Shown: one piece after another, positions 54,655 through 64,000 of the stretch
How the letters are laid out: each line of letters opens with the position of its first letter
Position numbering within the stretch: the stretch's first letter is position 1
Source: Schistocerca nitens
Lineage: Eukaryota; Arthropoda; Insecta; Orthoptera; Acrididae
DNA: 64,000 nucleotides
Reading direction: 5' to 3'
NCBI RefSeq assembly: GCF_023898315.1
Contig: NC_064621.1
Span: 128,958,521 to 129,022,520 of the forward strand
Notes under the pieces: generated by a model
Databases searched by the model: none
Seen by the model: the letters and a program-made list of their open reading frames with translations, nothing else
Told to the model about the DNA's origin: nothing
Program-made: the position numbers and the translations under genes

Positions 54655-56340
54655 AAGCGGCCAAAGTAAGCGGCTGTCAGTTACACTCGAACATACAACT
54701 TTATCTATTTGACCAAACATTACAAGAGCCAGTAAAATTAAAAGAAACACAGCATTAATTTACCGGCTGAATGTGCCATACAATCTCATGCCTTAAGGGC
54801 AAGACCACTTTAATTTAAAACTAGCTGAAAGCCAATAACTTAAGACTCAAACCAAAATCATAAATTTAAAAACAGATGGCCTTATCTTTAATCAGTTCTT
54901 TCAATTAGGCTGAAGGCCAAAACAATCTCACACCTTAAGAGCAAAACAACATTAATTTAAAAAAAAATGTCAGCTGAGGGCCCATCTCTTAACAATCAAT
55001 CCAAAATTAAATTTTTAAAAGGCCAAAGGCCTTATCTTAAAACAGTTCTGTAATTAGGCTGAAGGCCCAAACAATCTGACACCTTAAGAGCAAAACAACG
55101 TTAATTTAAAAATCGGCTGAAGGCCCATCACTTAAGACTCAAACCAAATTAAATTTTTAAAAAGCAAAGACGTTACCTTAAAGCAGTTCTTTAAATTACA
55201 CTGAAGGCCCATACAATCTTACAGCTTAAGGGCAAAACAACGTTAATTTAAAAATCGGTTAGAAGCCATACAAATACAAACAACAAGAACAAATGAGAAA
55301 AAGCAGTACACCCAAAGTTTCCGAGGGTCAGCGAGAAATTCAAACACTAACGCTCGCTTAGGTGAGGCAGGCAGTCAGTCCAACCATTCTCGATCCGACG
55401 ACAACCCAAGCGACAGTCACCGGACCCATCGACAAAATAACTTCCACTCCACCCGACCAGCACACAACAGGGAGTTCAATGGAACAATGTTGGCGCCCAC
55501 AAACAATTAAATACATTGAGCTGTCAAACTACACACCATGCTGGACAGTGACAACACGATGAAGAGAATACAGCGCCTGAATTTACGTCAACGGCCAGGG
55601 CAGGTAACCGGAACGTTAACGGCCACAAGGCAGAAGATTCCGCTGATGCACTCAATTCAAATAACCAAGTACAGTTAAACTCCACCGGAGGGTGGCTAAA
55701 ATTTACCAACTTTAACACACGTTGTTGCTCGCGGGAATGTCCCAATAGGAGACAACGAAATCCAAACGACACAACGTGAACAGTCGTGACTTGCTGGTAG
55801 ATTAAGTCAAGAGTCAACATTCGTGTCCGGGATCGGTGAGCCATGGACCTCGTAGCAATGAGAACAGCACCACACATTCCGACCATGCGTGAACGCCGCC
55901 AGAGGCCTCGGCCCAACTACGCGCTACAGAGATTTCCTCGCTGCTCCACGCCAACCGACCAACTCGCTCAGGCCCCAGAAATGGTGGAAGGACCAAATAT
56001 ACGTCGGCCGATAAGACGACCAACCGAACGACCAACCAACTGTCGTCCCACTCCAATCTCTCTCTGTGTCGGACAGTTTATGTGTGTCGCCAGCGGTTGG
56101 CGAGCACTGGCTGTCGGCGCCTCACCGGCGCTCCGTCCCCCGACACTGCTGCTGTGTCGCGACTTCACTGCTGGTCCGTCCTGAACTGAACCCCAGACAC
56201 ACGACGATGTGGAAATACTATCAGTCGCTCCAGAGATGGTACGACGTTGCACTTATCGATACGCGCTGCTGCTGCCACTCACGGGCAAGCAAGGCAGGAA
56301 GATAGTTACGCCAGTAAATGGAATAAGAAAACGAGGTGGC
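54655..56340. mobile_element. Unclassified repeat element with about 145-bp tandem repeats
   Basis: The sequence separates the linker and endonuclease parts of the Tx1-like element. From about 54763 to 55275 it has about four diverged units spaced 141-149 bp apart. Each unit has ggctgaaggcc followed by caatctnacaccttaagngc, then ttaatttaaaaa. The right part (55340-56340) is GC-richer without a readable gene. Its right end resembles the end of the insertion near 28710-28803. I cannot assign it to a class. Confidence 0.6.
54763..55275. repeat. Tandem repeats, unit about 145 bp, four copies
   Basis: Unit starts at about 54763, 54908, 55057 and 55198. Units are diverged but share the ctgaaggcc, accttaagrgcaaaac and aaatttttaaaa cores. 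Confidence 0.8.
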
Positions 56341-56369
56341 AGGACGGTAATAGAAGATGACAAACAATA

Positions 56370-56960
56370 AATGGTATAAACACGAGCCGTGCAGGGCTCA
56401 ACGTGTATATCTGGGGGCGTTGCCATGAATCTTCTTCCATATGTCAATGAGATGAAAAACCTGAATCAAGATACTAGCGTCGGGCATGGCGAATATCCAG
56501 ATGTCTTTGCGTGGACGATGCATTTGAAATCGCCACCGACAAAGAAGCAATCATAGCTCTGGAAAACAGGGCGGCACGGCGTCTGCGAAGAACGTGAACC
56601 ATGCCGACGATTCGTGGAGCCAGATGGGGCATTGAGGACGCACGTGTAGAAGATAGTTACAGCCATGCCTCAGCCGGAGGGATGTCTTGTCCATGATTGG
56701 TATCCCTTCTAGTGTGTAAAAGGCCACTCTGCACCGCTAATGACCGCCTCCAGATGTGTATGAGTGATAGCCGTAAACTGGTGTTCGAGTGGCACTTCTT
56801 GAAGAACAACGTCGACTTCAGAGGCCCCAAGCAAACCACAGACGAGCTGCGGCTTTGGTGCAGTGCCGATCATATAAATATTCAGTGTAACGAACCGCTA
56901 CGCCCTGTACTAGCAGTGGTGGACACGCGATCTGCTGTCGCAGCCATGCGTCGATTCCGA
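56370..56960 (-). pseudogene. Tx1/L1-like endonuclease pseudogene
   Basis: Minus-strand pieces: AFYTLEGIPIMDKTS (near 56710), YDCFFVGGDFKCIVHAKTS (near 56530; GGDFxC holds the catalytic Asp), ILIQVFHLIDIWKKIHGNAP (near 56440) and a VYTIYCLSSSI stretch (near 56370) equivalent to the RLDRIY loop. The order fits an apurinic-like endonuclease of the L1/Tx1 group. Frames differ between pieces. Confidence 0.7.
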
Positions 56961-57399
56961 TATTAACGGGTAACTCCATCAGAGGGTAGTGGACAGTCCC
57001 TTGGAGGATACACTGTTTTCTCCACCTTCGTCACACTATCAGCCCCGTGCCGAGAGTTTGTCCGTTGTCCGTGTGAACTTCGTCTTGGTGAGAGATCATG
57101 AGATGTCGGCAGGGAGACAGACGAATCAACCTGCACACCGGCTGACATACACTGGTTTCCCAGTGTAGTCGTCGCTAGTGCTATCCTCCAACATACGAAT
57201 GGGACTGTAGGCTGGTTGGGTGGCTTTTCTATCGTCTTGCAAAAGAGTATGGTGAGGACCGTGGGCGAGCGGCACAACGACGTCTGCGCCGACGTGGCGA
57301 TTGTTGTTTGTGTACGTGCCACGTGCCCCTCAATGTCGGACGACGGCAAGGAGGAGCGTCGACCAGGTTCGAGGGCCTCAGTTGATATAATGAAGGAGT

Positions 57400-58030
57400 C
57401 GAGCGTGGGTTATGAAGAAGTTCCCGTCTCCGTGGCGTCCGTTGCGGGAATGCGGGTGGCGTTCATATCATCTATTGGAGAGACCGAAGCGAGGTGGGAT
57501 GGCGGGACGTGCCGATGGGAAACCCCGTGCAATGCACTGGGCGGAGCTGTAGACGAGACGAGGCCCACGGCGTCAGTTATTGGTATGGTGGCCAGCGTGG
57601 GTGGCACGGACGCTTGTGACAACGAGAGCAGCGCCACGGGTCGTTGGACGCATTCACAAGGCAAATTATCACCTTTCCCGCAACCGCAACAGGTGCAGGG
57701 ATGATCCGCATACATTATGAAAGCACGGTAGCCTCCGATACGAATGCTGGAGAGCACGTGACTCTTCAGATCGATACGAACCTTCCTGGCACCATTTAAG
57801 TCGTGATAGGTTCAAACTGTACCCATCATTCGGCGACACGTTACGGGACGTTGCCATAGTGTCGGAGCGTCGCAATGACGACTTTCGCTTGTAGTTCGAA
57901 AAGAAGTTAGAATACCAGTGTCATTCGTACCCCGAGACTGAAGTGATCGACGGTAACTGGCTCTGCCTTGCCGCTGGAGTGACAGAAACGTAGTCCACGT
58001 GTCGCCTCCTGAAATAACCTGTCGCACGCT
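57400..58030 (-). pseudogene. ORF1-like region with CCHC-type motif
   Basis: On the minus strand, VLSSIRIGGYRAFIMYADHP is followed by CTCCGCGKGDNLPCEC, resembling the V.Y.GQ..TCF.CG..GH..x.C segment of non-LTR ORF1 proteins. The His of the knuckle is replaced (Asn/Leu region). Pro/Thr/Ser-rich sequence follows. It probably bound the element's RNA. Confidence 0.55.
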
Positions 58031-58224
58031 GCGTCGTTAATCATCTGGATGTACACGGTGCTGTTATGGGCAGGTGGAATCCAATTATATCTAGTGGTGG
58101 TACTTTAAGGTCGTCGCGAAGAAATCGTTCAATGTCAAGTGCCTTGCGTCGGGCCAAGTATGAACAAGAGGTGAAACGTAAAGTCGTATCTCGATACTTG
58201 GGTGCCATTTCGAGGAACACTGAA

Positions 58225-59296
58225 GAGCAAAAGAAACTGGTACACCTGCCTCATATCGCTTAGGGCCCCCGCGACCATGCAGAGAAGTTTCACAACACGA
58301 CGTGGAATAGACTTGACTAATGTCTGAAGTAGTGCTGGAGGGAATTGATACGATGAATGCTGCAGGGCTGCCCATAAATCCGAAAGAGTACGAGCGGGTG
58401 GAGATTCCATCTGAACAGCACGTTGCAAGACATGCCAGATATGCTCAATGATGTTCATGTCTGGGGAGTTTGCTGGCCAGCGGAAGTGTTTAAGCTCAGA
58501 AGAGCATTACTTGAGTCCGTCTGTAGCGATTCGGGACAAGTGGGGCGTCGCATTGTCCTGCTGGAACTGCCGAACTATGTCGGAATACACAATGGACATG
58601 AATGGGTACGGGTCATCAGACAGGATGCTTACGTACGTGTCACCTGTCAGAGTTGTTTCTACACGTATCAGGGGTCTCGTATCACTCCAACTGCTCACGC
58701 CCAAAACCATTAAAGAGCCTCCACCAACTTGAAAAGTCCCCTGCTGATATGCAGGGTTCATGGATTCATGAAGTTGTCTCCATACCCGTACACGTCCATC
58801 CACTCGATACAATGGGAAACGAGACTCGTTCGACCAGGCAGCATATTTCCACTCATCAACTCAACAATCCGACATCGGTGTTGTCGGGACCAGGTGAAGC
58901 GTAAAGCTTTGTGTCGTGCAGTCAACTAGGGTACACGAGTGGACCTTCGGCTCCGAAAGCCCATATCGATGATGTTTCGTTGAATGGTTCGTACGTCAAC
59001 CCTTGTTGATGGCCCGCCATTGAAATCTGCAGAATTTGCGGAAGGGTTCCACTTCTGTCACATTGAACGATTCTGTTCAGTCGTCGTTGGTCCCGTTCTT
59101 GCAGGACCTTTTTCCGGCCGCAGCGATGTCTGAGATCTGACATTTTACCGAATTCCTCATATTCATGGTACACTCGTGAAATGGTCTTACGGGAAAATCC
59201 CCGCTTCATTGCTACCTCGAAGATTCTGTGTCCCGTCCCTCGTGCGGCGAAGACAACACCACGTTCAGACTCACTTAAATCTCGATACCCTGCCAT
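58225..59296 (-). pseudogene. Tc1-like transposase pseudogene (family C)
   Basis: On the minus strand: N-terminal helix-turn-helix region at 58922-59296 (MAGYRDLSESERGVVFAARG, then RKTISRVYHEY); central NESRFPLYRVDGRVRVW at about 58780-58833, where the usual first catalytic Asp is Asn (codon on plus 58828-58830); FQQDNATPHLSR (second Asp, near 58550); and, in another frame, MNIIEHIWHVLQRA (Glu, near 58440). Frameshifts near 58900 and 58500. The C-terminal QFPPALLQTLVKSIPRR region is readable at 58330. Confidence 0.85.
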
Positions 59297-59385
59297 TGTA
59301 GCAGCAGTAAGCGATCTAACAACTGCGCCAGAGACTTGTCTTATATAGGCATCGCCGATCGCAGCGCCGTATTCCCCATGTTTAC

Positions 59386-59611
59386 TGTGGTGTCACTGCC
59401 AGACACCACACTTGCTAGGTGGTAGCCTTTAAATCAGTAGTTAGTATACGTCAGACCCGCGTGTCGCCACTATCAGTGATTGCAGACCGAGCGCCGCCAC
59501 TCGGCAGGTCTAGTCTAGAGAGACTCCCTAGCACTCGCCCAGTTGTACAGCCGACTTTGCTAGCGATGGTTCACTGACTTCATACGCTCTCATTCTTCTG
59601 CCAACACAACA
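59386..59611. repeat. Solo LTR with 5-bp target duplication
   Basis: 226 bp starting tgtggtgtcactgccagaca and ending ccaacacaaca, flanked by tttac (59381-59385 and 59612-59616). Its start and several blocks match the LTR of the gypsy element at 38850, but it is a shorter, different subfamily. Confidence 0.88.
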
Positions 59612-59671
59612 TTTACACACCTCTGTATTTGAAACGCATGCTTATACCAGTTTCTTTGGAGCTTCAATGTA

Positions 59672-61092
59672 CACTCCTGGAAATTGAAATAAGAACACCG
59701 TGAATTCATTGTCCCAGGAAGGGGAAACTTTATTGACACATTCCTGGGGTCAGATACATCACATGATCACACTGACAGAACCACAGGCACATAGACACAG
59801 GCAACAGAGCATGCACAATGTCGGCACTAGTACAGTGTATATCCACCTTTCGCAGCAATGCAGGCTGCTATTCTCCCATGGAGACGATCGTAGAGATGCT
59901 GGATGTAGTCCTGTGGAACGGCTTGCCATGCCATTTCCACCTGGCGCCTCAGTTGGACCGGCGTTCGTGCTGGACGTGCAGACCGCGTGAGACGACGCTT
60001 CATCCAGTCCCAAACATGCTCAATGGGGGACAGATCCGGAGATCTTGCTGGCCAGGGTAGTTGACGTACACCTTCTAGAGCACGTTGGGTGGCACGGGAT
60101 ACATGCGGACGTGCATTGTCCTGTTGGAACAGCAAGTTCCCTTGCCGGTCTAGGAATGGTAGAACGATGGGTTCGATGACGGTTTGGATATACCGTGCAC
60201 TATTCAGTGTCCCCTCGACGATCACCAGTGGTGTACGGCCAGTGTAGGGGATCGCTCCCCACACCATGATGCCGGGTGTTGGCCCTGTGTGCCTCGGTCG
60301 TATGCAGTCCTGATTGTGGCGCTCACCTGCACGGCGCCAAACACGCATACGACCATCATTGGCACCAAGGCAGAAGCGACTCTCATCGCTGAAGACGACA
60401 CGTCTCCATTCGTCCCTCCATTCACGCCTGTCGCGACACCACTGGAGGCGGGCTGCACGATGTTGGGGCGTGAGCGGAAGACGGCCTAACAGTGTGCGGG
60501 ACCGTAGCCCAGCTTCATGGAGACGGTTGCGAATGGTCCTCGCCGATACCCCAGGAGCAACAGTGTCCCTAATTTGCTGGGAAGTGGCGGTGCGGTCCCC
60601 TACGGCACTGCGTAGGATCCTACGGTCTTGGCGTGCATCCGTGCGTCGCTGCGGTCCGGTCCCAGGTCGACGGGCACGTGCACCTTCCGCCGACCACTGG
60701 CGACAACATCGATGTACTGTGGAGACCTCACGCCCCACGTGTTGAGCAATTCGGCGGTACGTCCACCCGGCCTCCCGCATGCCCACTATACGCCCTCGCT
60801 CAAAGTCCGTCAACTGCACATACGGTTCACGTCCACGCTGTCGCGGCATGCTACCAGTGTTAAGACTGCGATGGAGCTCCGTATGCCACGGCAAACTGGC
60901 TGACACTGACGGCGGCGGTGCACAAATGCTGCGCAGGTAGCGCCATTCGACGGCCAACACCGCGGTTCCTGGTGTGTCCGCTGTGCCGTGCGTGTGATCA
61001 TTGCTTGTACAGCCCTCTCGCAGTGTCCGGAGCAAGTATGGTGGGTCTGACACACCGGTGTCAATGTGTTCTTTTTTCCATTTCCAGGAGTG
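59672..61092 (-). mobile_element. Intact Tc1-type transposon (family A), copy 2
   Basis: TIRs cactcctggaaattgaaat and its inverse bound 1421 bp; TA at 59670-59671 and 61093-61094. It is inserted at the TA at the edge of the family C element. Confidence 0.95.
59827..60849 (-). CDS. Tc1-type transposase, apparently intact (family A, copy 2)
   Basis: A 340-residue protein with about eight substitutions against copy 1 at 47791-48813 and no stop. The ATG at 60849 opens MPRQRGREPYVQLTDF. Both helix-turn-helix units and all three catalytic residues (FSDESRF, FQQDNARPH, SPIEHVW) are present with the same 32-residue spacing. Changes from copy 1 include Glu-Arg for Glu-Gly after LTDF, IPYTGRTP for ISYTGPTP and VRQLP for VSQLP. 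None falls on a catalytic residue. Confidence 0.93.
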   Translation of the reverse strand: MPRQRGREPYVQLTDFERGRIVGMREAGWTYRRIAQHVGREVSTVHRCCRQWSAEGARARRPGTGPQRRTDARQDRRILRSAVGDRTATSQQIRDTVAPGVSARTIRNRLHEAGLRSRTLLGRLPLTPQHRAARLQWCRDRREWRDEWRRVVFSDESRFCLGANDGRMRVWRRAGERHNQDCIRPRHTGPTPGIMVWGAIPYTGRTPLVIVEGTLNSARYIQTVIEPIVLPFLDRQGNLLFQQDNARPHVSRATQRALEGVRQLPWPARSPDLSPIEHVWDWMKRRLTRSARPARTPVQLRRQVEMAWQAVPQDYIQHLYDRLHGRIAACIAAKGGYTLY

Positions 61093-61094
61093 TA

Positions 61095-62081
61095 TAAGGG
61101 AGATAACACTTAGCAGCGGCCGAAGTAAACATAACACGCGACAAGTGCCTCTTCGAAGCACTCCGGCGGCGGACTGCCACTGAGTTAAAACTTCCTCCTT
61201 ACGAACGTGTTGAAGTGTCAGGCTTCAGCTGATAATGCTCTGTATTAGTGGCTAATATTTGCAACTAAGGAGCACCATTGCTGCTCCCCTGTACCACGAA
61301 CAACATACATGTTTCCAGAACACGGTATTTCACGGCTGAGTACAGAGCCACCTTCAAATACCGTTTCCCTGAGACGAATGTGGGGCTTCTCAGCGTCTGA
61401 GCAGCTGATCTTCATCAGAAGAACGGAAACTTTCATCTGCAGAGAGACAAACTCTACGTTCCCAGCATGGGCCTCTAAGCTATGACCCTCAGGTTAAGAA
61501 AGTCATGCCCTACTGAGTGAGTTATCAGGGCTAGCCGAGCATCTATCGGACCGACTGCTCCCCAGAGACTACTGTTGGGACTTGGTAATCCCTTACAGAA
61601 TCTCTCCATGCTCTCTAATATCTTCCCTAGCGTCATACACGCGATTCAGTCACATTTCATAGCGGTTTCTGACAGGTCCAGAGAATGCGTGAAGAACTAC
61701 AGAATACGCGGCGTCATTGGTAAACACACAGTCTCCATTCGACTCACGCTTGAAATGCGTTGCTTTCAGACTATATCTTAGACGCGGAGATTCCAGGCGA
61801 AATTCTCGGGGGCGGCACTGTGCCGAACATTTCGGTAGATAACCTCGCTCGCTTGTCTGTGTTTTAAGCCTAAATCCGTTTACAAAGGAGGTGGCCCGCA
61901 GCAACGCTCAGGAGATATTGTGCTCGAATGCTACACTAAAACGGTATATCTTTTTTGCATAAGTGAAGAAAAATCACTACCTGACAGGAGTCGTGCCTGT
62001 AATCTTCGGATCAGAAGCCCGAACCTTACACATTTTTTTTTTTCAAGATTTTAAACATGGCTGACACAGCAAATGTTGAAA
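61095..62081. other. No gene seen
   Basis: Moderate GC, no convincing ORF. A weak tRNA-like stretch near 61975-62030 ends in a T run but does not fold into a canonical tRNA by eye. Confidence 0.4.
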
Positions 62082-62382
62082 TTCTTCACGGTAAATGATA
62101 ACAGCCAAACAGTTGCAGAGTAAAGATTTATTAAAATACTTGACCACGGTTTCGGTATATCTAAATATACCTTCATCAGAAGGAAAATACACTAAAATCA
62201 CATCCTGCAGAACTACTACGACGCCTTTGGCACAATTGTTTTAAGTATCTCCATTCCAGAATGTGATTTTAGTGTATTTCACTTCTGATGAAGGTATATT
62301 TAGATATACCGAAACCGTGGTCAAGAATTTTAATAAATCTTTACCCCGCAACTGGTTGACTGTTATCATTTACCGTGAAGAA
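62082..62382. mobile_element. Foldback element
   Basis: Arms of about 120 bp begin ttcttcacggtaaatgataa and end with the inverse, around a spacer of about 50 bp. The arms share gatgaaggtatatttagata. Confidence 0.87.
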
Positions 62383-63338
62383 AACTTTTTTTTTGTTTTT
62401 TATGTGTTCCCTCTTTTTTCTTAAATTTCCTTATAGAAGGACCTTTTCCTTGCCTTCAGCCCTTCCCTACGCTCGCCAAATTCGCCTCCATCGACGAGAG
62501 CTTCATAACCCACACATGTAAAAATTAAGACCTCTCACACGATAATGTAGAAGTGACGACATTCAGTTCAACTCTTTGGTATCAAAAATAAAATTCCTTT
62601 GCTTCGGTATGAGTCTTGAAACGAAAATGGATTATTTCTCTCTTAACTGCTATACAGAAAAGTCTGACCCTCTTTTCTTTTTGTGGAGAAATTTCCAATT
62701 TCCCTTCACGTTAAAAACGTAGACTCCCCAAGCAATGAAAATAATCATCGATGATAATAATAATGTAAATAAGTAGTACATAGATGAATGTTTCTTCTCA
62801 TACGGTAAAATGTTGTAGGTAGCTTATGACGTCTCATTTTCATATGAAATGAAAATTGAAAGAGTGATAGTATATATCATTGATTACTTGCCATAACAAA
62901 ATAAAATTATTCTCCCGTGCGCAATACTAAAAATTATCGCCCATGTTCAGTGGTCTTCTAAATCTTAATTACTTCTTATGTGATAAACAATTAACTTTTT
63001 TCTTTGTTTAACAATCATCACATAAAAGGAACATCATAATAACGATAATTGTAACCTAAATTCTGCTTTTTGCTACTGTATCGTTCTGATTGAAAAATTG
63101 CTATGATTTTCTATGTAGTTCTCAGCTCTCATTAACGTGTGATGCTCTGCTGTTAAATACACCCAGAAGTCTGCCATGTTTTTACCTCCTTTGGCGAAAA
63201 TATGATGAATAAGCATTCTTAAATGTATATGCAAGTAGTTTCGAAATGAATGTACGGGTTTTAAGGCTATGTAGCGTTTATTACATTCAACTTAAATTAT
63301 AAATACTACATCAAATGAAAGAGCAATTCAGACAGTTT
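62383..63338. other. No gene seen; AT-rich
   Basis: AT-rich without recognisable features. Confidence 0.45.
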
Positions 63339-63547
63339 TGAAACTTTCTGGCAGATTAAAACTGTGTGAGGGACCGAGACTCGAACTCGGGACCTTTGCC
63401 TTTTGCCTCCTACCTTCCAAACTTCAGAGCACTTGCCCGCGAAAGGCAAAGGTCCCGAGCTCGAGTCTCGGTCCCGCACACAGTTTTAATCTGCCAGGAA
63501 GTTTCATGCCTGCGCACACTCCGCTGCAGAGTGAAAATCTCATTCAA
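63339..63547. mobile_element. tRNA-like foldback element, short copy
   Basis: Same termini as 8414-8772 (gaaactttctggcagattaa ... gagtgaaaatctcattc) with the middle deleted, leaving two shortened tRNA-like arms. acagttt at 63332-63338 and 63549-63555 may be the target duplication. Confidence 0.82.
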
Positions 63548-64000
63548 ACAGTTTCGTTCGTATATCTGTACATAAAGGAAACAGTAGGGAACGACCGAGA
63601 GTGACTGAAGAACGCGCTGAAAAAGCGACAGAGTCTATCACGCCTACTCCCAAGAAATCAGTTCGGAAGACTAGTCAGGAATTATCAGACTTTTAAGGAG
63701 AATGTTAAAATTGCGCGATTATCGTTTATAGTTGTTACAGATTGTAATGCCTACAGACTACACTTTATGTGTCAACTTTGTACAGAAAATAACCCTGCAA
63801 GATCGTGTCCTCTTCAGTGATTAATCGGCTTTTTACTTAAGTGGAAATGTGGACAAACAAAATGTGCGCATCTGGTAGTCAGCAAATACCCACGAGGTGG
63901 CGCAGATGCAACTTGTAACGAGGCTCCTCTAAACTGAATGTTTTTGTGTCATATCCTTACAGTTTATGGACCTTCTTTAAGCAACTATAATTGGAGGTTC
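63548..64000. other. No gene seen
   Basis: Nothing recognisable to the end of the window. Confidence 0.45.

Larger units (their letters stand above)
52620..58215 (-). mobile_element. Tx1/L1-like non-LTR retrotransposon, decayed and split
   Basis: Minus-strand relics in the expected order from right to left: an ORF1-like CCHC region (near 57640-57760), endonuclease (56370-56960), linker (54335-54641), reverse transcriptase (52640-54160). It is interrupted by an unclassified insertion (54655-56340) and by a tRNA-related SINE (53550-53775). Confidence 0.7.
58218..59669 (-). mobile_element. Tc1-like element (family C), with solo LTR inside
   Basis: The left TIR cactgaagagcaaaagaaac and the right inverse end at 59669; TA (59670-59671) follows and is shared with the next element. 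Removing the solo LTR and its duplication leaves 1221 bp. Confidence 0.9.

Noticed and set aside
1..64000. CRISPR arrays, bacterial operons or prophage
   Set aside because: No regularly spaced repeats with unique spacers and no ribosome-binding-site-led gene strings; the content is metazoan repeats.

Overview
The window looks like orthopteran nuclear DNA, most likely a grasshopper or locust (Acrididae, Schistocerca-like). This rests on the repeats: at least eleven copies of one tRNA-derived SINE, RTE-type retrotransposons, several Tc1/mariner families and long dinucleotide runs. I found no confident, complete host protein gene. Almost everything readable is mobile or virus-derived, and I saw no canonical tRNA, rRNA or CRISPR array.

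Layout. 0.9-2.7 kb: a Tc1-like element with a SINE inside. 2.7-8.8 kb: foldback elements, a decayed non-LTR retrotransposon on the minus strand and several SINEs. 9.4-12.2 kb: a foldback element and a decayed mariner-like element with long terminal inverted repeats (TIRs). 12.7-14.9 kb: an RTE fragment and a Ty3/gypsy integrase tail. 17.4-18.1 kb: a Tc1 fragment. 18.48-19.98 kb: an apparent endogenous virus of the CRESS-DNA type, with a Rep fragment on the minus strand, a capsid-like ORF on the plus strand and a third ORF of unknown identity. 20.2-23.4 kb: a near full-length RTE with 8-bp target duplications, inserted into a repeat whose empty version lies at 25.0-25.3 kb. 26.2-29.4 kb: a Tc1-like element split by a 1.8-1.9 kb unclassified insertion and a SINE. 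30.16-33.14 kb: a piggyBac-like element holding a SINE and a Tc1 element. 33.7-34.95 kb: a CR1/L2-like retrotransposon.

35.4-46.05 kb is a nest. A decayed CR1/L2-like element was invaded by a DD41D mariner-like element (itself carrying a foldback element), a SINE, and a Tc1 element. That Tc1 element was invaded in turn by a young Ty3/gypsy LTR retrotransposon (38850-44498) whose two LTRs look identical. 47.6-49.1 and 59.7-61.1 kb hold two nearly identical, apparently intact Tc1-type transposons. 49.4-51.3 kb: a 5'-truncated RTE. 52.6-58.2 kb: a Tx1/L1-like element split by a 1.7-kb unclassified repeat that contains about 145-bp tandem repeats. 58.2-59.7 kb: a Tc1-like element with a solo LTR. 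62-63.6 kb: foldback elements.

The genes form no pathway; the region records successive insertions. The observations most worth a second look are the CRESS-like insert, the young gypsy element with one T-run frame break, the intact Tc1 pair, the Tc1 copies sharing a dead catalytic residue, and the foldback tRNA-like element with a 14-bp target duplication. All family calls are from reading motifs; no database search was possible.
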